DNA of 64,000 nucleotides, taken from positions 80,803-144,802 of the forward strand of contig NW_026729207.1 of assembly GCF_030272615.1 (NCBI RefSeq), written 5' to 3'. A program made the translations under genes and the position numbers. This document shows, in pieces, positions 23,791 through 36,480 of the stretch. The notes under the pieces are model-generated. The model searched no databases and was not told the origin of the DNA. It worked only from the letters and a program-made list of their open reading frames with translations. Within the stretch, counting starts at the first letter, position 1. The number at the start of each line of letters is the position of its first letter. Origin of the DNA: Cryptomeria japonica. Lineage: Eukaryota; Streptophyta; Pinopsida; Cupressales; Cupressaceae.

Positions 23791-24222
23791 TGTTGATAAC
23801 TGATGCTGCTTGAGCATGTAGTTCCATGCAACTCATAACTATTTTTAGCCTCCACCACCATACACCAGCATGCAGCTAGATTAATTTAGTTAATAGTTTT
23901 TTATTTCTCATGCAAATAAAGCATTCTATGCATGCAATTAGACTATTCTTAGATTAGAGCTTTCTTTAGAACTGTTGGTTTCTTTTTTCACCAAATATTG
24001 CATGCCATGCATGTTCTATTTTTAGAGACTTTGAATTCTTTTGTTAGTGAAGCTGAAAAAGTCTATTTATAGGGAATCTTTGTATTCTTTTTATTAAGCA
24101 GTAATATAGAATGTGTGTGGTATTCTAATATGAGTTGTGTTTTATTTTATCTCTGTGCTTTTTATTTCTGTTAGTTGTTTTCTCTATTATTATATTTTCT
24201 TGATCAACTAGCTATAAGAACA
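23791..24222 (+). repeat. E3 3' LTR
   Basis: 432 bp with TGTTGATA and AAGAACA ends (TGTT/AACA inverted termini), directly after the polypurine tract. Contains CTATTTATAG (TATA-like, near 24062). Confidence 0.8.
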
Positions 24223-27200
24223 GGGGCAATTTTAGATTCTACAAGTACTTGTTGGAGTAGTAGGATTTGGAGTGGTACATTCCCTCGTAAGTGTTGTACG
24301 AAAATTTCTTTTTGTATTAGGATTCACAACTTGAGTTTCATTCTCTTATGGAACATTAGCTGCAATTGTAGTAGTTTTATCTATGCTTCCATCCTACGCT
24401 TCTTCTTCAACAAACTCAACATCATGACAACTTCTTTGTGATAAGATTATACAACTTATATGCCTTGAATTTTTAAATATATCCCACAAATATGAACTTC
24501 TCTCCTCTATCATCTAGTTTCTTTCTCGACTCTTGTGGTATCAATGAGTATTCCACACATCCAAAGACTCTCAAATGTGCTATATTATGCTTCATTTTTC
24601 TCCAAACTTCTTAAGGTGTTTTATTTAACACTTCTTTTATCAGACATCTATTTAATATGTATATTGATCATTCAAATACTTCATCCCAATACTCATTTGG
24701 TAGATTTTTTTATTTTATCATACTTTGTGTAATTTCCATAATTATTCTATTCATTATCTCATCTACTCCATTTTTTTGAGGAGTGTATGTTGCTGTAAAT
24801 TGCTTTCTTATGCTAGTTTCTTTGCAAAAATTCTGAAAATTATTTGATATGTATTCACCACCTTGATCATTTCTCAATGTTTTTATATAGTAACCAATTT
24901 CTTTCTCAGCTTTTGCCTTGAACTCTTTAAAAATAGCAAATACATCTTATTTATATTTCAGAAAATAAACACATACTTTCCTACTAAAATCATCAATAAA
25001 TTTTAAGAAACAAATTCTTCCACTTATGGATGGTGTTTTCATCAGTCAACAAAGATCTATGCACTATCTCAAGTGGATTTTTTTCTCTATAAGTCTCCCC
25101 AACTAGAAATTTATTCCTATGTTGCTTTTCCAATATGAAACTCTCACATGTTGTCTTAAGTGGCTCTATTGGTGGCAATCCATATACCATTCCTTTCTTA
25201 TATAACATTTGTAATCCTTTGAAGTTTAAATGGCCAAGGCTTAAATTCCACAACCAAGATTCACTTTTATATGAAGCTTTCAGAGCTAATTCAACAACCT
25301 TTTGCAATCCTTGTGGATCTAAGAATAGTTCGCTTTGAATTATAAGTAGAAACATCCTACTTTTTGTCATATCAACTTTTGCAATCAACATATTGTTTGG
25401 TTTCTTGTCTATAATAACACATTCACCATTTTCAAAGTATATTCTATATCTTTTTTGCACTGAATGTCCAATGCTTATGAGATTGTGTTGCAATCCAGGA
25501 ACATAGTATACATTAGAAATATGCTTCTCCTCACCTTGCTTATTTATTATATTAATTGACCCTTTTCCCATGACTGAAACTCATTGATCATTTTCTAATT
25601 TTACTAATGATTTTACAGAATCATCACCATTGTTGCAAACATCTCCTTACTCCTAATCATCTGATTACTACAACTACTATCTAGGAACCATGCTTCCTCG
25701 GAACTCTCTTGTGCTACATTGCATGTTATCAATATGGTGGTTTGTTCACTAGTGTTTGGCTGATTTTAATTTGTAAAATGTGTCTTTTTCTTATTCATGT
25801 CATATTTCTTTTTCTTAGATTCTAATGCAAAATGCTCAAATTAATTGCAATAATGACACTGGATATTGGATTTATTATACCTCTCCTTGATGGTGGATAT
25901 GAGAATGACTACTCTACCTTCCCCTTGTTGGTGTAAAATGAGCATGTGGGCTTGATGCAAGTCTTCTTTCAAATTGTGTATTTTATCTTTGTCTTTTTGG
26001 TGTAAAACATCCTCTACCGCTACTGTGATTTGATCTCCCTATTCTTTTGCCAAATGAAAGGTGAGTCCTGAATGCACTCTCAAATAATGATGTCCCTGAT
26101 CGATTTAGTCTTTGCTCATGTGCTAAGAGTGATCTAATTAATTTGTTTACTAATAGCTGAGTAAGATCTTTGGACTCCTCAATTCCCACTACAATAGGAT
26201 CAAACTTTGTAGGTAAGCTTCTAAGTATCTTCTCTACAAATTGTTGATCCCCAATGGTTTCTCCATATGGCCTAATGTGATTATTGCCATTGCATAAATG
26301 AAGAATGAATCTACTAAATCTGAATCTTTCATTTGCATGTTTTTGAAATCCCTTCTAAGATTTTATAATTTTATTGTTTTCACCTTGTTTGTGCCTCAGT
26401 ATGTTGTTTGCAAACTTTCCCATGTCTACTTTGATCTTGTGGTAGCTGCTAATTTTAGAAAAAATGATTCCTCCATTGGTTGTTGAATGAAAAACAATGC
26501 TTTTGCATCTTTCTTCTTATTTTCATTCAACAAATCCTTCTCAACTTGTGGAAGATCTTGATAAAATTGTTGGTCTATTGGTTCAGGGAAACCATTTTCA
26601 ATCAAGTCCCAAACATCCTAGGAATAAAACACGGTTTTCATTTTTATGCTCCAAAAAAACTATTTTTTGCCACTAAAAATTAGTATTTGGGGCTATGAAA
26701 TACTTCCACCTAGTCCTACCATGATTTAAAAAAATAAAAAGTTTGCCTCTACTTACTATATGTCAAGACCTTCTACCGATTGATTATCTCTTTCTAATTA
26801 AAAAAACTTTCCTTGATAGTAGAACTCTCCAACTAGTCTACTTCTAGCCTTCCCTTTCAAGAGCTTCTCTTGCAGCACCCCCTAATTCTTTCAGTGACTT
26901 CTTTAGCAAACACAATTTGTAATAATTTTAGCATTGACTCTCTTCCGATTGGAGAAATTTTACATCAAATTTCCTTTGACTTTTTTATGCAATGATAACT
27001 TATGTTTTCTTTCTTCCAAGTGTTGCCACCTTGGTTATCTCTTTTCTTCTTAACAAATTTGATCAAATCCAACAACTTCTACAACTTCAGAAATTTTCCC
27101 TTTCTAGTAATCTTTTCCTTTGACTACAACAACAGGTTTTCAATCTTCTAACAATTGTGCTCAGTTTACTAATTGGCCAATACTAGAGGCCTCTTTTTCT

Positions 27201-27277
27201 TCTTCATAGGCAATCTGCAACAACATTTTTCACCGTAAATTCTACACTTCCTTGATCTCCATGTTTTGATACCCATT
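24223..27277 (-). pseudogene. E1 copia, right half: gag, protease, integrase
   Basis: Read on the minus strand from the LTR: a leader; gag (26189-25983, LLAHEQRLNRSGTSLFESAF); a zinc-knuckle trace (QCHYCN) and a protease-like WFLDSSCSNQM near 25690, where DSG has become DSS; a protease/integrase frame at 25571-24993 (SIGHSVQKRYRIYF, WLWNLSLGHLNFKGLQML); and integrase remnants to about 24236. About 1 kb at the far end (24236-25210) overlaps the integrase content of the left half, so the two halves cannot simply be one split copy. Confidence 0.78.
27259..27277 (-). other. E1 primer-binding site
   Basis: The minus strand reads TGGGTATCAAAACATGG directly after the 5' LTR. It is a close variant of the copia initiator-Met tRNA primer site. 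Confidence 0.65.
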
Positions 27278-27641
27278 TGAAGGGGAGAAAGAAAACTAAA
27301 TTGCAGAAAACACTAAGAAATAACAAAAGAAAAAAATAAATGACAGTTTACATAATTGCCCTTTGACAAACTAGAGATCCGTGTGCTCTGTTTTTCATTA
27401 TATATTCACAAGAACAGAGTATCCATGCCTTGTTAAAAAGTAAGTGTATTTCCATTGCATTCCCTTTAAAAAAAAAGTTTTATCCAAGCCTATGGGAGAA
27501 GCTTCCATAAAATGCGCCAAATCCTAGATAATTATTGGTTCATCTAAGAGTTTAGAAGAATGAATAAATGTGGTTGGATTAGATGAACGAAATGTAGCAT
27601 GGGAGTAAATGTGCATAGGTGGAAGTCCATGTATGCCAACA
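27278..27641 (-). repeat. E1 5' LTR
   Basis: 364 bp, TG...CA, matching 2008-2377. On the far side the DNA continues as the PG-A 3' flank (TGAAATATAAGATCCATCG), homologous to 39905 onward. Confidence 0.78.
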
Positions 27642-28930
27642 TGAAATATAAGATCCATCGTCTCATGATCATGACCTATATTTGATTGACAATATCAACA
27701 TCAATGGTGGTCTCTCATTACATAAAAATAAATACAATTTTTTATATCTAGAAATCTATATTACTTGATGGACAATAATAGACTACTAAAGATTTGTTTT
27801 GTGAGGCAGCAAGCATGCCCACATTTGGTTTAATAAATATTTAAATAGCTCATCGATCTTGGTCTGTTGAGATCAACATTTCTGGTTTAAGATTAAGACC
27901 ATTAATTAACTATGAATTCATTTAAGATAAATATGGTATGTAATATAATGGAAGTATTATGGCCAATGCTCAATATACCAAGTGCATTAGTAAGTGGTCT
28001 CTTAAAAAATAATCTATAGTAGTAAACATTAAATTTATAGTATTTTGGAAATAATATATTTCATTTGTTTTTTCTATCTTTTGTGCATGCTACATTGTCT
28101 TGATATAGTTCATGTATTACATAGTGTTAATTTACTTCATTAGAGTCCAATTGCTGACTTGAAATACATATTCATTGTTCAATTGCAGTCGTTTTCATTT
28201 TTTTTTTTCTCTTTATGTATTCCCTTTCTTGACTTTATGTTTATATTACTATGATGCTAGTTCATGTGGATGATATCAAGACACCTTAAGTGGTACATAT
28301 TGACACATGTGAATATATGTTACATTGTTAATGTCACATCCTCCCTATGCTTTGTGACATTTCAAGTTGAAATTTCATGATTATACCATGTATGTTGTGA
28401 TCTCTCACTAATTAACATAGTTCCTTCTATTCTTGTTTACATCTAGTTTATGCCTATAATTTACTCACATTTCTCTTTTTGTCTTTTTTTTTTCAACTTG
28501 GTTTATCTACTTTTCTTTGGTTGTTGTTTTCTTCTACAACCATTCCTCTTTTATCATGTTACTTCTTTCTTTGTATTTTATGCTCATTCCAATGATTTTT
28601 CCTTTGTCTTTGACTATAGCTTATTTCTTATTGATATAATGTTGATATTTCATTCAAACCTTTTCATTGATCTTGAATTAATATATCACATTCATAGTGT
28701 CACTTATTGCAGTTACATTTCTCTAATTACTATGTATATTATTCTACATTGCCATCCCATGCTTTTCAATCCTTCATATTGAATTCATATTGATGTATCA
28801 CACTTTCAAATCTCCCACATTTGGTTCAAGGTGGTTGTTGTTCCCTCCTCACATATTACACTTGTATATAGCACATCCATTGCTTGAAGTATATTATATT
28901 TTAAATTTATCTATATATTAATTCTTTTTT
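27642..28930. repeat. PG downstream flank, copy 1
   Basis: Continuation of the PG-A 3' flank after E1, homologous to 39905-41090 after PG-C (for example CAACATCAATGGTGGTCTCT and AATTAACATAGTT). Noncoding, T-rich; the frame at 28450-28782 is compositional. Confidence 0.75.
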
Positions 28931-30119
28931 GCTATATTTTTACATTAGGGTCATCATGCTTTCCATCCCACACATGATCTTCATTTTGCTATTATTCCCA
29001 TCTAAGGATTTTTAGCTATATGTGTGCTTAGATTATCAAATCCATCCATATATTTCTTTCTAAACTCACACTTATCTATATGGGAACTATTGAACTTATT
29101 GTAACATTATATCAATACCTCTATTGACTTCACTTATATGGGAATCATGCATTCCATTTTAAATATTCAAGCCACGATTTCTATATCTTCACAATTACAT
29201 CTTACATTGATGTGCTTCCATTTTTTCATTTTAGGGGTACCATTTATTTTTAGTTTTTGTATTGTGGGCATAATAAATTCCATATTAGTCACAATATGGG
29301 ACATCAAGCCTTAACTGTTAAAAGAAGCACACTTCCTCTTTACATATTTCACCTTATATTTGTTCTTTCATAGAAGCACCTATATATTGCAAAGCATCGA
29401 AATTGCTTCTACACATTACCATTTTTTTATTGCATTGCACTAACATGAGTTTTCATGAGAATTAAAAGTCATGTTACCATTATTTTATAATACTAAGGAA
29501 AACATTGTAACTGTTGATGCTATCTCTAGCCCATGCACATATCATGCTTATACTTTTTGCATATTGACATTAAAATTAGATAATGCATTTTTAAAATAAT
29601 TTTTACATATCTTTACATGATTATATACATTCATTATTAGGTTGAAAATTATTTTGTCACCTATAATTCCTTGTATCTTATCAAAACAAACAATTATTGA
29701 GGTTATAGAAGGGAGGTATATTATATCACTAAAAATTTTTTTTAGTTTTACAAATACTTACAACTTCTTATAGAGGTTAATAGTTTATTTTTATAGATAA
29801 TATATAGAAGATGAGTTCATATAGTCATATTCCCATGGGGTCAATTAGTTTATATGTGGACCACATGATGATAGAATTTGATATTTGAATATTTACTTTG
29901 CATGTATGTTTGTGATTTATAAATACCTTTTAGATGTCCTCTATTAAAATCTCAAATTTTTTTGTAAGTAAATTATTATATAGAAATATGTTCACACATA
30001 CATACATATCTATCAAGAAATAAAAATAACCTTCTAATGTACTTGTAATTTTGTCTTCATAATTAATACTTGAGACCTAAGAGACCTATGATAGTCCTAA
30101 GAGACATAAAACATTTATA
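28931..30119. other. AT-rich stretch, nothing recognised
   Basis: No frame, repeat family or element end that I can support. It separates the PG flank from block X' and has no counterpart in the left block, which begins about where 30120 does. Confidence 0.5.
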
Positions 30120-33100
30120 AGAGGATTATGATATCTCTAAGATACCTATGATAGACACAAGAGACCTATTACATATTTCAGATACTTATGAAAGTCTTAA
30201 GAGACCTATGAAAATCCTATGAGACCTATCATCATCAAAAGAGACTTATAGAAATCCATAAAGTTAGGGATTTATATCATCTCATTACATGACAAATAAT
30301 GATGGTACACATGATAAAAATTGATTGCATCATAATTTTATGATACAAATAGTCATATATACAACATTTTTTTTTATGCCCTAATGACACAAGGTAGGTA
30401 TGATCTAGGTTTGACTATTGTAAGAAACTAGGAATATTTATTTTATAATCATTTTGTCACCTTCATTGCGGGTTATCATGAATTTCCCACGAGTTTAATA
30501 AGTATTATATCCTATAATAATTTGAGTATAAGTGATTTCAATGAATTTTGTAAAATAGTCTTGAATGCCTCGTCAATGATCCATATCTAGCAAACTTTAA
30601 CTTCGATGAAGACTTATTTTTGGAAAAGAGCTGGAGAGAAATTATTGGCATTACCATTTGTTTTAGATAGGAAAGGAGATTCAAGATAAAAAAATTGTGC
30701 ATTATTTGATAAAGGATTCATATTGAATGAATATAGGAAAAGATGTAAAAAAAGGATATAGAGAATGGTTAGTGATAAACAATTTGATTCTTAGAAAGAA
30801 TAATAATATAACAAGGAGAACAAAGGAGATATGAGCGAAGAAATTTACAAATAATTTGTTGGCAACTAATAATTCCAATAGCATTGAGTGTCATACAATG
30901 CCATTCTGTAGTTTCCAAATTCTTTATAGTTTTTCTAATTTGCATGTTCTTTGTTTAGCTTGTTTCCATGAAACTCTCTAGCATGCTATACTGCATATAA
31001 TGTAATAAAAATTATTTTTTAGTATTGTTTTCTATTTTTGGCATGGTTTCCTATTCATTTAATAAACTCATTTAATTTATTTATGTCATGGAAAATACTC
31101 TATTGAACTATATTTTGATGAAACTCTATTCTTCTTGTTTAATCAGTGTTTACACAAAGATAATTAATACTTCCTTTTTGTAAAAGATCTCTTTTTTGAT
31201 TTTCTAAGTATAAGTCTATGATCATTATCTAGGATTGTATTTAAAAGTCTTCATTTGGTACCAAACTAGGTGATTTTATTAAAATTTAATCATGTCAAAA
31301 ACTAATTCTTTGTCAATATCAAAATTCAATAGAAGCTATTATGATTACTGGTGCATTAAAATTATGACCTTTTTTACAATAAAATACTTGTGTAAAATTG
31401 TAAAACTTAGGTATGAAGAGCCATTTGATTGGAACAACTTATAGCCAATGATTAAATTATTAAGGAGGCAAAGAATCATAATGCATGAGATTTATTTCAT
31501 AGTCTAATAACTCCCGATAAGAGATTTTTTTGATGAATTTTAGATGCATAGATAGCTAAGAATGCTTGAAATAATATAAAAGAATCTTATAAAGACAATT
31601 ACTAAATTGAAATTCTCAAGTTACAAAGCTTGAAAATGAAATTTCAAAAATTTAAAAATGTGGGAAGCTGAAAATGTGAGTGATTATTATGTAAGGTTAC
31701 AAGATTTGGTTAAAAAAATGGCTACTCTAGGAGAAATTATGAACAAATAAGTTGTGGTAAAAACTGTAGGTGGAACAATTTTATCATCATCACTAAAGAG
31801 AGGAAAGATTTGTCTACCATTTAGTATGATAACCTTGTGATATATCTTATTTCACATGAGGAAGGATTGAGAGATTCATCCAGAGAAGTTAATGATAAAT
31901 ATTTTTCCTCTAAGTTACATATTTGAAAGAATGAAGATGTCAACACTAGCTCTAAGACAATCAAACGTAAGGGTAAACAAAAAATTAGAATTCTTCAAGA
32001 GGAAACACTAGAAGAAGAAGTGGTCCAAGAGGAAGAGTTAGAGACAAACTTGATAAGAAAAATATCCAATGTTTTTCATTAAAGTAGGGAAGGGTGCCAA
32101 CCTATTATACATTAGATGACATTCATCAAACCCAAAGAGAAAATAGTAGGGTTACACATAGGTAACACTTTCAACAAGACCACATAGTGGAAATATAACT
32201 ACAAATAAAGATCTAAAATAGGGCCAAAAAGCAGGCATAGAGGAATAGTGTGAGATCTCTAAGAAGGTATAGAATGAACCTTTTTATTTTTGCGAACAAC
32301 ACTTCATAAAGAATCCATAACATGAGAAGAAAAAGGAATGGTGTTATCTGAATCAAGTGATGCATCAACAGAGTCTGAGAGAGGAGCCACCAAACCTAGG
32401 AGAGGGACGTGGTTGTCTTGGGAGAGAAACTTTGAGACCAGGAAATGAATGAGTTTCTTACTTGAGAGAACCCAAGAATGATCCAACAAGGCATCAATAG
32501 TGTTGGTGTTTACAACTGACTATCCAGAATTTCCTATAAGATAACCCATCTTAATCCATAAAATTTTAGACAAGTGGCCAATGAATAGGATTTGACCAAA
32601 AGGTTAAAATGCTCTACACTTTAGGCTCTACAAGACCTATGCGGGTGACTCGGTGCAATATTTAATCGATTTGTTAAAAAGTGGATTGATATTGCTAAAA
32701 TGTAGATTGCTCTCAATGAGTATCAACTAGATTTCCTTAAATTTAACCCTGAATTGGTTGGATCCATGGTTATTTATCACTATTGGGGACAATTGGGAGA
32801 AAGATCTAACCTCAAACATTAATGATTGACACCAATTCGAGTCAAGAAATCACTCCAATTTTTTCTTATTGATCACTATTACACCTCTCACTTCACTGAA
32901 ATACACCCACAACATTTAATCCCTTCCTTGAAGAGAACCTGTAAACATAATTCACTTCTACAAGACAAATTGCAAAGACAAATGTTCCTATCCTTAATAG
33001 AAATAATTCATAGAAAATGAGAGGCCACAAATAGGAGCAAATTTGAAGTAAATTGTATTCATTCATTCAAAATAGATGATACATTCATGAAAAAACTTAG

Positions 33101-33464
33101 TTTATGAGACAAAATAACTTTCTATTGCTCCAACATAGACTTTCTACTCTATCCACCTAGTTAAAAAATTTAGAATTTCAGAACCCCTTGTAAATTACCT
33201 TGAATTCCCTTATGGAAAATATTGGAGAAAACAAAATTCGGGCCAATTGTATAAGTGTCAAAATTCAATTTTCCTATACAAGAGTATCCTATAGTATGGT
33301 TACAATATTATATAGGACAAAACACATTTGTGTTGTACTAAAGGGAAATTATAAATATAACCGTTTCTTTCAAATTCACTGCTTCCTTTGGCATATTTGC
33401 CTCATGTTTTGATCAGTGACAATTAAACATGGATGCTTTGATAGGACAAAAGTTATTATTGTTG
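30120..33464. repeat. Block X', right copy (first part)
   Basis: Homologue of 10885-14130. It starts with the same AGAGACCTATGA-type degenerate repeats (30060-30250) and contains the same decayed plus-strand gag at 31430-32080. Homology is interrupted at 33464 by a 4-kb insertion. Confidence 0.85.
31430..32080 (+). pseudogene. Decayed copia gag in block X'
   Basis: Counterpart of 12180-12890, with capsid-like codons and an Arg/Gly/Ser-rich end (SRGNTRRRSGPRGRVRDK) running into KNIQCF, where a zinc knuckle should start. Stops and frameshifts throughout. Confidence 0.6.
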
Positions 33465-34075
33465 ATCTGATTATTTCTGGGTTGGAAAGTGGAAAAGCTG
33501 AATTTTGTTGAAGCATAGTTTGTCCATCCTTGCATGGTGTCTCTTTACTCATTTCTCATGAAGTGTGTAGTATTGTTGGTGTCATTTTACAATCTAGAAA
33601 TTATTTGGCCACTTCAAATTTTGGATCTCTTAGACTCTGCCCAGGGCCTCTCTACACTTATTATCTATTGCATTTTTAGACTCTCCTATAAACTTTGCAT
33701 ACAAAATATCTGTATCAATGACTTTGTCACTTACAACATGGTAAGTGGACATCTGGGACTAATCCTCTTCATGAATATATTACAACCACTTGTACCATTT
33801 CTTTGAATTCCTTCCATTCCTCTAGGTTTTAATCTATCCATATTTGTTTAGGATCTCTAGAATAGTCCAATGCAAGAGCATCTAAAATGAATCTATATTT
33901 TATTTCATTTCCAAATCCATGTTTTCAAGATATTGCAATTATTTGATTAAAATATTATACATTCTCCAAGTGGCCTCTATAACTATTGGAGATGTTGGAA
34001 TATTCTTTATGGTCATGGTTAACTCTCATAGAGTACTAGCTTCAAGTTGTCACATACTGCTCAAAGGTTTTACGA

Positions 34076-34516
34076 TTACCAAATAAATCTTTGCACTACT
34101 TCAAAGCCCATTAGAGAGTCTGATATGAAGTATAAAATTTCTTCTACTTTGTAAAAAACTAACTTTAACAAATGCAAAATTGTTCCTTCCATCACTTCCA
34201 ATGCTTTATCCTTTACATCATCTTTATCTTTTTTCAGCAATTCATTTTTTTCCCTTAACTTTTGCTTCACTATGGTCAAGTGTTCCCTCATTTGATCAAT
34301 CTCCTGTGATGAAGGAGTGACAACCTCTTTAGCTGAAGTAGATGGTTTCTCTTGTGGCACTATTACATATAACAAAGGGAGTGTGTCTTTAACTTTGAAG
34401 GCATTCTTCAATCTGTTATTCTCTTGGAATAATTTATTATAAGATTCATTCATGTTCACCCTTTGTGCTTTTAATTTTTTAACATTTTTGCTGATGTTTT
34501 GTAGCATCTCTAGCAA
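34076..34516 (-). pseudogene. Coiled-coil reading frame, unknown family
   Basis: 146 codons starting MLEMLQNISKNVKKLK. Heptad-like stretches (NKLFQENNRLKNAF, IDQMREHLTIVKQKLREKNE) predict coiled coils around residues 10-40 and 75-105. It lies downstream, on the same strand, of the 35104-36480 remnant and may be its 3' part. I do not recognise the family. Confidence 0.4.
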
Positions 34517-35103
34517 ACATGAAAGAATGCATTCTACTAGTGGATGCCTCTAGAGTAGTTGTGTCCTTCAAATCTTATAATATTCCCATCACTAGTGGTC
34601 TCCTACACCCCTATTAGTAATTGTGGCTTCCCTATGCTTGGGGCCAAGGCCCATTGAGATAATGCATTCAATATTGGGTGGTATTTGTACCAATCACACC
34701 TCTTTTGTGATTAAATTTAACAATAAATAATGGGTCATGTTTCTGCCTATTCTAATCTAACAAAAATACTTCCTTAAGGTTCATTGAGGGAATCAATAGC
34801 ATACCACTATCTTTGACCATCTGTCTAGCCTCATTAGTTGTCACATGTCTCAAAACAAGCTCATCCAAAAAAGTTAACATTGCCAAATATATTATCTTCA
34901 GATTGGTGCTTTATTTTTAACCATAGGCCTTTGAATTCTGATATTTTTATTAACTAATAATCTATTAAAAATATAGAAACAACCACAACATGTTCTTAAT
35001 AAATCTAATCAAAATTAAAAGTTGCTTATATATTGGCTCTATCATGTGGCTACGGCATTGTAGGAACTTCTCTTGGAGAAGACCTTGATAGCTAGTCTAC
35101 CTC

Positions 35104-36480
35104 TTATCCTATAGCCAAATCATTCAAGGCTTGAGCTTCCTCATTTGTTCTCCTGGTTTGTTCAATGATATCATATTCTACAATGGGGATAGATGGACTT
35201 TGTTTCTTTGTTGGATGATCATGAAGAACCACTTCTTTTATTTTAACCATTAATTCCTCTAATCTGGGGGGAACATACTCAGCCACTTCTCCTTCCTATG
35301 CATGTGCTTCGAGTGGCTCTTGGTCAACCCCTTGAGGCACATTTTCAGCTACCTCCTAAACAAGAGGTTTTCTTACCACTATCTTCTCTATATCCATGGG
35401 CCTTTTTCTCTTTTGGAAAAAAATTCTACTATAGATGCTCTCAAAATTACTGATCCTAAGTTCAATTCTTTTAACTTCATTTTTCTTTTCTAAATTTAAA
35501 AACCTTCAAAATTAGCATCCCACCATTTCTTTCTCCTTTGAATTGCTTTTTTGGAGTTATAGCAATTTCAAATCAAGTCCTTTGTATAATATAATTCGTG
35601 GAAATATTTTCCTATTCAATTTCTTTTCCTTCAACCAATTAATAATGCCCTCTCAATCAGAGCATCTCATTTGTCTAGACTTCAAAGAATATCTATTTTT
35701 GATATAATTTTGAACTTGATCTAGAGTATCTGAGACAATTGTGAAATCTTGATATTTGTCACACTTTGCGAGGAACGATCCCTTCTTCTACCTATGCATT
35801 AATTCCTTCTCCCTCAACATAAAATGCCACATGAATACCAAAAATACTCTGGGACAAAAAGAAATAGGAAATTGATGTGGCGCTTAAGGACACCCATAAA
35901 ACCTGATGAGGGTATAGTCAAAAAAGAACCAATCACAATGATTATTTTCGCCACCCTCATCCATTATTTCTGCCTTAGCTTTAAGTAGCTCCATAATCTT
36001 TCTTGGCAGCCTATTCAGAATATATCCACACTATGCAATAACTTTGATGAAAAAACAATCATGAGATGTCAAATAATTAGTCGCGAGGCACTGACTATTA
36101 CATAGATAGCACCATCTCTGAATCGACATTTGCCTTCCACTATTATTAAAGAACTTCGATCCCAACCTATCATCCCGTTCATATCTATGTTGGTGCAGGA
36201 TCAGGTGGCATACAATGGCATAGTATTTTAAAAAAATTATTCTTTCATCATCCTTTACTTTGATCAAGCCCTAATGTATTTATTCCTCAATATAGGCAAC
36301 AAACTTATAGTACTTCACATATTTATGTTGAATCCTTAGAGCCATCAACATCATCCTAATTGGCATATCATTTTTTGGATCTATCCTCAAAAATTGGAAT
36401 AGGGCATAATAAGTATTTACCAAAAAAAATTAAAACCAATCATTCATAGCTCTATCGTAACCTTAAACTCACTTCACCAC
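35104..36480 (-). pseudogene. Decayed long reading frame, unknown family
   Basis: From about 36480 down to 35590 one minus-strand frame stays protein-like with only scattered stops: NTYYALFQFLRIDPKND, IKVKDDERIIFLKYYAIV, RWCYLCNSQC, MELLKAKAEIMDEGGENN, FCPRVFLVFMWHFMLREK and KCDKYQDFTIVSDTLDQVQN. It continues toward 35104 with a basic KRKRPMDIEK and a Glu-rich tail (RRTNEEAQALNDLAIG). Amino-acid use is that of a soluble protein rather than of AT-rich noise. No family, catalytic motif or domain is recognised. Probably one protein of the 4-kb insertion. Confidence 0.5.

Larger units (their letters stand above)
20441..24222 (+). mobile_element. E3, Ty1/copia element lacking its 5' LTR
   Basis: Plus-strand gag C-terminus, PR, IN, RT and RH in copia order, then a polypurine tract (AAGGGGGAGTA, 23780-23790) and a 3' LTR. 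No 5' LTR, primer site or capsid part is present: block Y homology runs to TTGAAGTGAGAGTT (20427-20440) and the element starts abruptly in its RG box. The right end abuts E1 at 24223. Confidence 0.88.

Noticed and set aside
28450-28782. 110-codon hydrophobic frame as a membrane protein
   Set aside because: T-rich composition alone yields Phe/Leu codons; the homologous stretch at 40600-40950 does not preserve the frame.
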